A stretch of 64,000 nucleotides of DNA from Marivita sp030148515. GTDB taxonomy: Bacteria; Pseudomonadota; Alphaproteobacteria; Rhodobacterales; Rhodobacteraceae. A model generated the notes under the pieces. The model was not told the DNA's origin, made no database searches, and saw only the letters and a program-made list of their open reading frames with translations. A program made the translations under genes and the position numbers. The stretch is taken from contig NZ_CP180351.1 in assembly GCF_048006345.1 (NCBI RefSeq), positions 3,596,001 to 3,660,000 of the forward strand. Direction: 5' to 3'. Position 1 is the stretch's first letter; each line of letters opens with the position of its first letter. Below, piece after piece: positions 26,496-34,142 of this stretch.

Positions 26496-27353
26496 ATGGG
26501 CAATTACCGCGACCATCCGGCGATCAAGGAAATCCGAAACGCCAACTTTCCAAGGTTCAAACCAGAACTATGGTGTTCGGAATTCGTCGAAATCTGTCAT
26601 GCCTTGCCTGTGCGATTGCCGGGCGGAGGTGTGAAAAAGGTCGCCATCACACGCTACAAGTCAGGCACGGGAGGCGATGCTTACAAACGGGCGGGCACGC
26701 TTAGAAGCCACCTGCAAAAGAACTCCGAAGTTCAAAAAGATAAGAACGCAAAGAATTGGCTGGATGTTTCGAAACATCGGATCAGGATGGCGTTTTGTGG
26801 ACATGCCACTCTCGAAGAAATCTCGCTTCTTTGCGAGCTTTCACTGAAGGCGGGTCTTGTCTCGGTAGATCGTCTTCAGGCTTGGATCGACCAGGATCAA
26901 GTGATCGGGTTGGACTGCAATGGTTTTACAAACGCGTACTACACGGCCATCGGATGTTTTCTTGAAAATCCAATTCACTACCACAACAAGTACAAGCAAA
27001 TCGCCGGTGTCGCGCATAATTGGTACGACATCGACTACGACAGCGTTGTTCTGTGGGCGCGGCCAAAGAAATCGGAAGAGAAAAAAGACCTTTGGGAGGT
27101 CATACCCAACGGACACAAAGGGCCAGATCACCATGCCCATATCGGGGTGATTGATCATGTTCTAAATGATGAGGTGGTGGTGTGTCAGCACGGCTCGAAC
27201 GTTGGTCCCAGGATGTCGACGTACAAGATCGTTTCTGAACCACCCAGTAAGGCAAAGGGCAAAGAGGTTTGGTATTTGCGCGAGATCGGCACGTCAAAGA
27301 CGCAGACTGTCATCCTGACGAAGACTATGCCGACATATGCTGCCGGCGAATAA
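26496..27353 (+). CDS. Orphan protein with an NlpC/P60-like cysteine-peptidase signature
   Basis: A 285-aa soluble protein without a signal peptide. The N-terminal 130 residues are unrecognised. The C-terminal half has an order suggestive of papain-like NlpC/P60 enzymes: a candidate catalytic Cys141 in GLDCNGFTNAYY (compare DCSGFV), a hydrophobic strand YDSVVLWAR, a candidate His215 in DHHAHIGVIDHV (compare HVGIYI), and a polar His232 in VVVCQHGS. Such enzymes cut peptidoglycan stem peptides or other amide bonds. GAGG precedes ATG 26496. It has no operon partner, lies next to the IS-bounded segment and is A/T-richer than its neighbours, so it may be acquired. Distant similarity only; function unproven. 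Confidence 0.6.
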   Translation: MGNYRDHPAIKEIRNANFPRFKPELWCSEFVEICHALPVRLPGGGVKKVAITRYKSGTGGDAYKRAGTLRSHLQKNSEVQKDKNAKNWLDVSKHRIRMAFCGHATLEEISLLCELSLKAGLVSVDRLQAWIDQDQVIGLDCNGFTNAYYTAIGCFLENPIHYHNKYKQIAGVAHNWYDIDYDSVVLWARPKKSEEKKDLWEVIPNGHKGPDHHAHIGVIDHVLNDEVVVCQHGSNVGPRMSTYKIVSEPPSKAKGKEVWYLREIGTSKTQTVILTKTMPTYAAGE

Positions 27354-27402
27354 ATTCGTCAGCAGCACGTTTGCTCGGTTGGAAGCGATTTTGTGTTGTC
27401 TT

Positions 27403-27471
27403 CGAAGTTGGTTTACCGCGCATCTAGCGACATTGAACTTTGGACAACCGAAAGACCCAAAGCCAACTTCG
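27403..27471. other. Inverted repeat between convergent genes
   Basis: CGAAGTTGG (27403-27411) and CCAACTTCG (27463-27471) are perfect complements 51 bp apart in the 129-bp gap between the NlpC/P60-like gene and the convergent LysM gene. It may form a long-loop transcript structure; no T-run follows, so it is a weak terminator candidate. Confidence 0.35.
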
Positions 27472-27482
27472 GGTAGGCGCGC

Positions 27483-27902
27483 TTACGCCTTTGCCGGGAT
27501 TCGCAGAACCTGACCGGGGTAGATCTTGTCAGGATGGCTGAGCATCGGGCGATTGGCCTCGAAAATCGCGTTGTACTTTGATCCTTTGCCGAGGGTCTTT
27601 TCGGCGATCGCCCAAAGCGTGTCGCCTTTGACGACCGTGTGGAACACGGGCTCATCCGATGTGTCCGCCTCGACGGCAGACACGCCTTCGACGTTGCCGA
27701 CGGCAAGGATCACCTTTTCCCGTTCTTCCTGCGTCATGTCTCCGCCGGAGACGACAACCTTGTCCCCCTCGACCTTGATCTCGGCACCTTTGGTGTCGAG
27801 CCCCAGATCGGCAACTTCCTTTTCCAGAATGGCTGCTGTCGGCAGATCGTCGCCACCGACCAATTTGCGCCCCGCGGATTTCACGAAATTCCAAAGTCCC
27901 AT
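27483..27902 (-). CDS. LysM and BON domain protein (YgaU/Kbp-like)
   Basis: A 139-aa protein. The N-terminal part MGLWNFVKSAGRKLVGG leads into a BON domain (about 25-85, IKVEGDKVVVSGGDMTQEEREKVILAVGNVEGVSAVEA) and a C-terminal LysM domain (about 90-138, FHTVVKGDTLWAIAEKTLGKGSKYNAIFEANRPML and KIYPGQVLRIP). This architecture matches the E. coli potassium-binding protein Kbp. The start at 27902 is preferred because GGAGG precedes it. No signal peptide is seen, so a cytoplasmic location is likely despite the LysM domain. The role (K+ binding) is inferred from the family. Confidence 0.88.
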   Translation of the reverse strand: MGLWNFVKSAGRKLVGGDDLPTAAILEKEVADLGLDTKGAEIKVEGDKVVVSGGDMTQEEREKVILAVGNVEGVSAVEADTSDEPVFHTVVKGDTLWAIAEKTLGKGSKYNAIFEANRPMLSHPDKIYPGQVLRIPAKA

Positions 27903-28085
27903 ATGCCCTCCTATGGCTGTGTGTCGAAGCCAGCTTTGCGTGGCTTTCACGTCCACTCTAGGGGGAAAACGGGACGGTGAAACGCAAAACGAGATTTTTC
28001 ATTGCCCCATGCAGGGGATTTTGCCACCTTTCCCAATGTAGGGGGCCGGTCCTCCGGGGAACCAAGACTTCACAGGGAGACAGTG

Positions 28086-28427
28086 ATGGGTAAGAGAGAC
28101 GATTTGATCGCAAAGTATGCGGACGACCTGAAGAACAAGTGCGGCATGACGCCGGACATGGATCTGCTGACAAAAGTCACGATCGGTTGTGGGCCCGCTA
28201 TCTACAACGACGATGCGTCGACGGTTGCGGGGTCGCAGGCGTCCGAACTTGAAACGGTCAAGACCAATTTCCTCATCAAGAAGCTTGGTCTGAAGGACGG
28301 TCCGGAATTGATGGATGCGATCAATTCGGTCATCGAGACCTATGGCAAGTCCGAACGGAACAAGTATCGCGCGGTGGTTTACTACATGTTGACCAAGCAT
28401 TTCGGCAAAGAGTCCGTCTACGGATAA
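28086..28427 (+). CDS. DUF2853 family protein
   Basis: A 113-aa soluble, mostly helical protein starting MGKRDDLIAKYADDLKNKCGMTPDMDLLTKVTIGCGPAIYNDDASTV, a pattern I recognise as the DUF2853 family. It contains no catalytic motif I can name. AGGGAG lies 7 bp ahead of ATG 28086. It stands alone between two oppositely oriented genes and is followed by a hairpin at 28451. The biological role is unknown. Confidence 0.75.
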   Translation: MGKRDDLIAKYADDLKNKCGMTPDMDLLTKVTIGCGPAIYNDDASTVAGSQASELETVKTNFLIKKLGLKDGPELMDAINSVIETYGKSERNKYRAVVYYMLTKHFGKESVYG

Positions 28428-28450
28428 GCCCTGTCCATGGGATTGATCTG

Positions 28451-28482
28451 AGAGCGCTCCATCTGGGGCGCTCTATTCATTT
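28451..28482 (+). terminator. Probable terminator after the DUF2853 gene
   Basis: AGAGCGC (28451-28457) pairs with GCGCTCT (28468-28474) in a stem extended by CC/GG near the loop, followed by ATTCATTTG. The stem is strong but the T-run is weak. Confidence 0.55.
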
Positions 28483-28609
28483 GAAGTTGTCTCAAATCAG
28501 AGGGACTTGGTGTTTGGTCCTGAGCGTCGTTTAAGGTACAACCACAAAGACGGTCAGGACGACCGAAACCATATTCAGTTTACGCGCGTGGTGACTTGGG
28601 AGCGCGGGG

Positions 28610-28642
28610 ACGGAGGGTTTCGGTTTCGGCCGGACCCTCCGT
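28610..28642 (-). terminator. Hairpin downstream of the DUF1761 gene
   Basis: ACGGAGGGT (28610-28618) and ACCCTCCGT (28634-28642) form a perfect 9-bp stem just past the stop of the minus-strand DUF1761 gene. No clear T-run follows on the minus strand, so termination is only probable. Confidence 0.45.
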
Positions 28643-28648
28643 TTGAAT

Positions 28649-29044
28649 TCAGAAAAGTGGGATCACGGCACCGATGACCGCGGATCCGAATGTGGCGTAG
28701 CCAGCATCGATCAATGTCAGTTTGAACGGTCGACCCGCAAAGCCGTAATTCGTGGCCAGCCAAGGCGCTGCGAAACAAGCACCGATGCCGAGGCCTGACT
28801 TAAAGCCTTTGGATACGGTCACGATGCCCAGCATATTGAATGCGTAATACATCGTCGCGGCAACGATCATCGCCGAAACGATGCTTATCACATATGGAAG
28901 AGGGCTTTTCTGATTGGCGGGCCTGCCGTTTGCGTCGGTGGCAACGCCAGATGCTTTGACCCAAGGTTTGGCAAAGAGGCTGTACCACACCGCGCCAAAT
29001 GCCCATCCTGTCAGACCGGCTGCGATTATTGGAAGGAAAGACAT
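28649..29044 (-). CDS. DUF1761 family membrane protein
   Basis: A 131-aa integral membrane protein with four hydrophobic helices (about 4-20, 48-72, 80-96, 110-130). The start FLPIIAAGLTGWAFGAVWYSLFAKPWVKASG matches the DUF1761 family, a small group of unknown function. It is transcribed away from the EVE-domain gene's 3' side with a 24-bp gap, so it could sit at the end of the gpsA-YciI-EVE operon. Function unknown. Confidence 0.8.
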   Translation of the reverse strand: MSFLPIIAAGLTGWAFGAVWYSLFAKPWVKASGVATDANGRPANQKSPLPYVISIVSAMIVAATMYYAFNMLGIVTVSKGFKSGLGIGACFAAPWLATNYGFAGRPFKLTLIDAGYATFGSAVIGAVIPLF

Positions 29045-29068
29045 GTCCGTTTCTCCACCTTGGTCGAC

Positions 29069-29488
29069 CTACCCGGTGATGCCCGCAAGGTCGCAGATGA
29101 TGCGCCATTCGGTTTCCGTAACGGGCTGTACGGAAAGGCGTGAGTTGTTAACCAGAACCATCTGTGACAGCCGTTCATCCGCCTTGATCTGTTCGAGTGT
29201 GACCGGCGTCTTCACCGGCTGCACCGCCTTGATGTCCACACATTCCCAACGTGCGTCATCGGTCTTGCTGTCGGGATGTGCCTCCGCGATCACCTCGACC
29301 GTGCCGACAATCGCTTTCTCGGACTGTGAATGGTAGAAGAACCCTTTGTCTCCGATGGCCATCTCGCGCATGAAATTGCGCGCCTGGTAGTTGCGCACGC
29401 CGTCCCATTCTTCACCGGCATCGCCTTTGGCGACCTGATCGTCCCACGACCAGCTGGACGGTTCTGATTTGAACAGCCAGTACCTCAT
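29069..29488 (-). CDS. EVE domain protein
   Basis: A 139-aa PUA-like protein. MRYWLFKSEPSSWSWDDQVAKG, VRNYQARNFMREMAIGDKGFFYHS and IVGTVEVIAEAHPDSK are the characteristic EVE segments. EVE folds are thought to bind modified nucleotides, but no substrate is known for this group. The start at 29488 forms an ATGA overlap with the YciI stop, so translation is coupled; seven in-frame codons upstream lie inside that gene. Confidence 0.88.
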   Translation of the reverse strand: MRYWLFKSEPSSWSWDDQVAKGDAGEEWDGVRNYQARNFMREMAIGDKGFFYHSQSEKAIVGTVEVIAEAHPDSKTDDARWECVDIKAVQPVKTPVTLEQIKADERLSQMVLVNNSRLSVQPVTETEWRIICDLAGITG

Positions 29489-29760
29489 CCGCTGATCACA
29501 CGCTTCCATGGGATCAGCTCGACGCTCTCGAAGAGACCGGCCTTGGCGTAAGGGTCGCTATCGGCCCAGTTTTGCGCAGCTGCCATGTCAGCGACGTCGA
29601 GGATCACCAGAGATCCGATCATCTGTTCAGCGTCGTCCAGCAACGGACCGGCCTGAGACACCACACCCGTGGCGTCGATATAGGCCAGATGGGCGTCGCG
29701 GTTGGCTTTGCGGGTTTCCAGAGCGCCGGCTTTGTCGCGCGCGATCAGGGCGATGAGCAT
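29485..29760 (-). CDS. YciI family protein
   Basis: A 91-aa ferredoxin-like-fold protein (LIALIARDKAGALETRKANRDAHLAYIDATGVVSQAGPLLDDA ... NWADSDPYAKAGLFESVELIPWKRV) typical of the YCII family. Members are proposed to be small enzymes or subunits with a conserved His-Asp pair; His and Asp are visible in DAHLAYID and GPLLDD. Its ATG directly abuts the gpsA stop and its stop overlaps the EVE gene. The physiological role is not known. Confidence 0.87.
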   Translation of the reverse strand: MLIALIARDKAGALETRKANRDAHLAYIDATGVVSQAGPLLDDAEQMIGSLVILDVADMAAAQNWADSDPYAKAGLFESVELIPWKRVISG

Positions 29761-30717
29761 TTATTCTTCCTTCAATGGACGGGTCATAAGCGTTTCTATG
29801 GCATCCGTGATCGTCGTTGAACCCTCAACAAGACGTGTCACGGTTTGTGTGATCGGAAGGTCGAGGCCCTTTTGCTTTGCGATCTCAGACATGGCTTTGG
29901 CGGTCGCCGCGCCCTCGACCGTGATGGTGGGATCGAACGTTTCGCCGCGGCCCAGAGACAGACCAAGCTGGTAGTTGCGAGAGAGGTCCGAGGTGCAAGT
30001 CAGGGCGAGGTCGCCCAGCCCGGAAAGCCCGGAAAGTGTGTCCGGACGCGCGCCGTAAACCGCTCCGATCCTTTGCATTTCCGCAAAGCCCCTGGTCATC
30101 GTTGCGGCACGCGCGCTGTCACCAAGCCCGGCACCGATCACCGCGCCGCAGGCAATCGCCATGACATTTTTCAATGCGCCGCCAAGTTCCGCGCCAATGG
30201 TGTCGGTGGTCCGGTAGAGACGCAGGGTTGGTGTGGTCAGTACCGACTGTAGTTCCTTGCCTGTCGGCGCGCTGGCGCAGGCCAGGGTCAACGCCGTGGG
30301 TCGCCCAATCGCGATATCTGCGGCAAAGCTGGGGCCCGTCAGGATGGATGTCATCGCACCGGGAAGCACATCCTCTAGAACGCGGGTTGGACCAAGTCCC
30401 GTGCTCAGTTCAATGCCCTTACAGCATGCCACGAGCGGCGTATCGCTGGTGCCGATCTGCGCTGCCGCTGTCCGCATGGCCTGCAGCGGCACAGCCACCA
30501 GCAAGGCAATTCCATTTGTGACGCGTGACATGTCCTGCGTGACCGTCAGGCTGTCCGGAAAGGGAGCGCTCGGAAGATAGACTCTGTTGCACCGCAACCT
30601 GTCCATATCACGCGCCTGATCCGCATTGCGGCACCAGAGCGTGACGGGTTGCCCGGTTTTGGAAAGCGCGATGGCAAGAGCAGTGCCGAACGCACCGGCG
30701 CCCATAACGCCGATCAC
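29761..30717 (-). CDS. gpsA: Glycerol-3-phosphate dehydrogenase [NAD(P)+]
   Basis: Reduces dihydroxyacetone phosphate to sn-glycerol-3-phosphate for phospholipid synthesis in the cytoplasm. The 318-aa protein has the N-terminal Rossmann motif GVMGAGAFGTALA, LVACCKGIELSTG, a GPSFAADIAIGRPTA segment, the catalytic Lys in GGALKNVMAIACG, and TRGFAEMQRIGAV. It starts at GTG 30717, which overlaps the tsaD stop (GTGA), so it is translationally coupled to tsaD. Confidence 0.96.
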   Translation of the reverse strand: MIGVMGAGAFGTALAIALSKTGQPVTLWCRNADQARDMDRLRCNRVYLPSAPFPDSLTVTQDMSRVTNGIALLVAVPLQAMRTAAAQIGTSDTPLVACCKGIELSTGLGPTRVLEDVLPGAMTSILTGPSFAADIAIGRPTALTLACASAPTGKELQSVLTTPTLRLYRTTDTIGAELGGALKNVMAIACGAVIGAGLGDSARAATMTRGFAEMQRIGAVYGARPDTLSGLSGLGDLALTCTSDLSRNYQLGLSLGRGETFDPTITVEGAATAKAMSEIAKQKGLDLPITQTVTRLVEGSTTITDAIETLMTRPLKEE

Positions 30718-31784
30718 GCCTTGGCCCCTTTCTTGCCGCTGCCCAGAGCCGCGGGGGCGGCACGGTCAAGCGGCCATCTGGGACGGGCGGTCAAGGTCAG
30801 ATCATCCGCACCCTCTACAGTGAACTTCTCGGCACCGGCATAGGCAATCATCGCCGCGTTGTCGGTGCAAAGTGCCAAAGGCGGGGCGACAAACGGAATG
30901 CCGTGTTTCGCAGAAAGTGTCTCTAACGCAGCGCGTAGCTCTGTATTTGCGGCGACCCCTCCCGCGACGGCGAAACCGGAAAGCCCCTCAGAGGCGTTCA
31001 GCGCACGTTTCGATTTTTCAATCAAAACATCGCGGATTGCCGCCTGAAACCCGGCGCAGAGGTCATCGACGTCCTGCGTATGTAGCCCGCCCTGGTCAGC
31101 AACAAGCTGGTCGCGCTGGCGCAGCAGGGCTGTCTTGAGGCCTGAGAACGACAGATCGCAGCCCGGTCGATCCAGAAGCGGACGCGGGAAGACGAAGCGC
31201 AATTCATCACCAGACCGGGCATGTTGCTCGACCGAAGGTCCTCCGGGTTGCGGTAGCCCAAGCAGGCGTGCGGTCTTGTCGAACGCCTCTCCTGGGGCAT
31301 CGTCGATCGTGCTGCCAAGACGCGAGAAGGTCGTCGGGCCCTCGACACGCAGAAATTGGCAATGCCCACCGGACACCAGAAGGATGAGATACGGATAGTC
31401 CAACCCGTCAGTCAGACGCGGGGTCAGGGCATGTCCGGCCAGGTGGTTGACCCCGATCAGCGGTTTTCCTGTCGCGACGCTCAGGCCCTTGGCCATCATC
31501 ACACCCGACAGCACACCGCCGATCAGGCCAGGTCCAGCAGTGACGGCGATCGCGTCGATCTTCGAGAAGGACATACCTGCCTCGGCCAGGGCGCGTTCGA
31601 CACAAAGGTCCAGCTTTTCGACATGGGCGCGCGCTGCGATCTCGGGCACGACACCGCCATAGGCCGCGTGCAACGCTGTTTGATCGGCAACTACCGACGA
31701 GAGAATCTCGCGCCCGCGCAGAACGGCGGCGGCTGTATCGTCACAGCTGCTTTCCAGCCCAAGTACGGTGATGTCGTGGCTCAT
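30714..31784 (-). CDS. tsaD: tRNA N6-threonylcarbamoyltransferase TsaD
   Basis: Catalytic subunit that transfers the threonylcarbamoyl group to A37 of ANN-decoding tRNAs, working with TsaB and TsaE (tsaE is at 14684). The 356-aa ASKHA-fold protein shows VLGLESSCDDTAAAVL, metal-binding GVNHLAGHALTPRL, LVSGGHCQFL, the substrate loop DDAPGEAFDKTARLLGLPQPGG and the C-terminal TDNAAMIAYAG. ATG 31784 is chosen over 31805 because it matches the usual N-terminus. It is divergent from hemD. Confidence 0.96.
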   Translation of the reverse strand: MSHDITVLGLESSCDDTAAAVLRGREILSSVVADQTALHAAYGGVVPEIAARAHVEKLDLCVERALAEAGMSFSKIDAIAVTAGPGLIGGVLSGVMMAKGLSVATGKPLIGVNHLAGHALTPRLTDGLDYPYLILLVSGGHCQFLRVEGPTTFSRLGSTIDDAPGEAFDKTARLLGLPQPGGPSVEQHARSGDELRFVFPRPLLDRPGCDLSFSGLKTALLRQRDQLVADQGGLHTQDVDDLCAGFQAAIRDVLIEKSKRALNASEGLSGFAVAGGVAANTELRAALETLSAKHGIPFVAPPLALCTDNAAMIAYAGAEKFTVEGADDLTLTARPRWPLDRAAPAALGSGKKGAKA

Positions 31785-31857
31785 CCGAGTTTCCGTTGCA
31801 CCCATGAGGCTCAGCAGTTACCACCCTTGGGTGCTGCTCACAACAACACGGGATGCC

Positions 31858-32592
31858 ATGGCTGCCCCACGCCCCCTGCTGCTCCTCACGCGACCGCAGG
31901 CGTCTTCCGAGGCGTTCTGGGCGGCATTGCCAAGGCAGATACGTGATCATGTCGATTTTTTAATCAATCCACTCATGTCGATCCACTTCACTGGTCCTTT
32001 ACCCGAAATGCATGGGGTGGCCGGGTTGATCTTCACCTCTGCCAACGCTCTAGATGCCTATGCGGCGCTTGGTGGGACAGCTTTGGACATTCCCGCGATT
32101 GCCGTCGGCACGGGAACGGGCAAGGCGCTGCGCGCGTTTGGGTTCAAAGCGGATATCGCAGGGGGAACAGCGGATCAGGTGGTAGAGCATGTTTTGCGAC
32201 ATGGGTATTCCGGCCCGCTGCTGCATCTGCGCGGCGAAAACGCGATTGGGGATATTGCGAAGCGTTTGACAGATGCGGGCGTGGAAACCTCGGAAGCCGT
32301 CCTATATACGCAGGAGCTTGAAACTTTTGCGCAGGACACGCGGGAGGCTTTGTCGCAAGACAGACCGATACTCGCGCCGGTATTCTCGCCCCGGACGGCT
32401 CGGCAACTTGGCCGCGAATCGCTGGGGTTTGACAACTTCCGGTTTGCCGCGATCAGTCAGGCCGTTGCGGACGCGCTGCCTGCGGATGCGGCACACAGAA
32501 CGAAGGTATCGCGTCGACCCGATCGTGACGGGATGATCGAGTTGGTACGGGAGATGGTCACAGACGCCGTGAGTCTTGAGCGGCGGCTGTGA
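31858..32592 (+). CDS. hemD: Uroporphyrinogen-III synthase
   Basis: Cyclises hydroxymethylbilane to uroporphyrinogen III with inversion of ring D, in haem (and where present cobalamin and bacteriochlorophyll) synthesis. The 244-aa protein is weakly conserved, as usual for HemD, but has PLLLLTRPQASSEAF, GLIFTSANALDAYAAL, VGTGTGKALRAFGF, LLHLRGENAIGDIAKRL and FRFAAISQAVADAL. The start is ATG 31858; upstream codons would overlap the divergent tsaD gene. hemD, a mitofilin-like gene and hemY in one direction is the standard alphaproteobacterial arrangement. Confidence 0.88.
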   Translation: MAAPRPLLLLTRPQASSEAFWAALPRQIRDHVDFLINPLMSIHFTGPLPEMHGVAGLIFTSANALDAYAALGGTALDIPAIAVGTGTGKALRAFGFKADIAGGTADQVVEHVLRHGYSGPLLHLRGENAIGDIAKRLTDAGVETSEAVLYTQELETFAQDTREALSQDRPILAPVFSPRTARQLGRESLGFDNFRFAAISQAVADALPADAAHRTKVSRRPDRDGMIELVREMVTDAVSLERRL

Positions 32593-32654
32593 GAGTTGTA
32601 AGGTAAAGTTGACATAGCTGTCGCGCAAACTTGACAGATTCGAAGGATTAACCG

Positions 32655-34130
32655 GTGGCGAAACGCAAAAGCACGGACAAAACCTCACAAGAAGTCACGG
32701 ACAAAGAGGTCGATACCGACCGCGCATCGGATCAGCCTGACGCGGCCGAGCAGACGGCCAAGGATCTGGACACTGTTGCGGAAGCCGTTGAAGCCGTTGA
32801 GGTTTATGCGCCCGAAGACGATGCGTCAAAGTCAGATATCGATCCCAAAGACACTGATAACACGGCCGAAGATGCGGTCACCGACGATGTGATCGAACAA
32901 GCAGAACCCGGCAAGGGCGATCCCGCCGAAAACCAAATCGACGCCCCGCAAGACAGCGAATCTGTCACGTCCGAGTCGGACGCTGCATCCGAAGAAACAC
33001 CGCCCAATGACGATCACCTGACCGAAGAAGAAGCGGAAAAGCTGATCGAGGAAGCGGAAACTGTCGAAGACCACGCGACTGCAGCGGACCCCGTTGTCGA
33101 GCCCGAAACTCTTCCGGTCGCACCCCAAGTCATCAAGGAAACCACAATCGAGCGCAAAGGCGGGTTTGTGCCCATGCTGCTTGGCGGTGCTGCTGCGGCC
33201 ATTCTTGGCTACGGCGTCGCGGCCTATTCCTCTCAGGCGGTTTGGCCGTTCGACGCCGCCGAGGATACTGCGTTCGAGGATGAATTGCGCGCCGCCCTGA
33301 CAACACAAGACGGTGCCCTGTCTGATCTGGGAACGCGGATCGCGACCTTGGAAGCTGTTGAACCTCCAACAATCGATCTTTCCCCGGTCGAAGGGCAGAT
33401 CGCAGCGGTGCAAACGACGGCCTCAGACTTGTCTGCACGTCTTGACGAGATTGTCGCACGGATCGACACGCTGGAACGTCAGCCCCTTGAAACCGCTGTG
33501 TCCGAAGAAGCGATTGCCGCCTATGAGCGTGCGCTCGACGACCTGAAAGCCGAGGTCGAGGCGCAGCGTGCAGAAGTTGCCCAGATGGCGCAAGAAGCCG
33601 TTGCTGCCGAAGGCAATGCAGAGGAAAAGGCGCAACTGGCCGCGTCCCGAGCTGCCTTGGCTGACATAACCGCCGCTCTTGATACTGGTGCAGGCTTTGC
33701 TGGTGCGATTTCAGTGCTTTTGGCGAACGGCGTCGATGTGCCCGATGCTTTGGCAGGCAACGCAGAAAACGGCGTTCCCACTCTGTCTCTCCTCAGAGAG
33801 ACCTTCCCGGATGTCGCCCGCGCCGCGTTGCGAGATGCCCGCAGTGCCGACACTGCAGGAGCAGAAGGCGTCAGCCGCATCAGCACGTTCTTCGCCAATC
33901 AACTTGGCGCGCGATCCGTCGCACCCAAAGAGGGCGACAGCGCAGATGCGGTGCTGTCCCGTGCAGAAGCTGCTGTTCGCGCGGGTGATCTGGACATGGC
34001 GCTCTCGGAACTGTCGACGCTACCGGAAGCGGCCCAGTCTGCGGTCTCTGATTGGCAAGCCAGTGCACAAAAACGCCTAGAGGCGAAAACGGCAGCGGAC
34101 GGTCTCGTCCAGCAGCTGCTTCAGGAATAA
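32655..34130 (+). CDS. Mitofilin-like membrane protein (COG4223 type)
   Basis: A 491-aa single-pass membrane protein. The first 165 residues are strongly acidic and low-complexity (repeated D/E/A/T). A membrane helix follows at about 174-195 (FVPMLLGGAAAAILGYGVAAY), then a coiled coil (about 210-330) and a C-terminal alpha-helical domain with FPDVARAALRDAR and LARAGDLDMALSELSTLP-like segments related to the mitofilin signature. Alphaproteobacterial members shape intracytoplasmic membranes in Rhodobacter relatives. It starts at GTG 32655 behind GAAGGA. It lies between hemD and hemY, its conserved position. The role is inferred from the family. Confidence 0.85.
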   Translation: MAKRKSTDKTSQEVTDKEVDTDRASDQPDAAEQTAKDLDTVAEAVEAVEVYAPEDDASKSDIDPKDTDNTAEDAVTDDVIEQAEPGKGDPAENQIDAPQDSESVTSESDAASEETPPNDDHLTEEEAEKLIEEAETVEDHATAADPVVEPETLPVAPQVIKETTIERKGGFVPMLLGGAAAAILGYGVAAYSSQAVWPFDAAEDTAFEDELRAALTTQDGALSDLGTRIATLEAVEPPTIDLSPVEGQIAAVQTTASDLSARLDEIVARIDTLERQPLETAVSEEAIAAYERALDDLKAEVEAQRAEVAQMAQEAVAAEGNAEEKAQLAASRAALADITAALDTGAGFAGAISVLLANGVDVPDALAGNAENGVPTLSLLRETFPDVARAALRDARSADTAGAEGVSRISTFFANQLGARSVAPKEGDSADAVLSRAEAAVRAGDLDMALSELSTLPEAAQSAVSDWQASAQKRLEAKTAADGLVQQLLQE

Positions 34131-34142
34131 GGGGGGCGCTTG

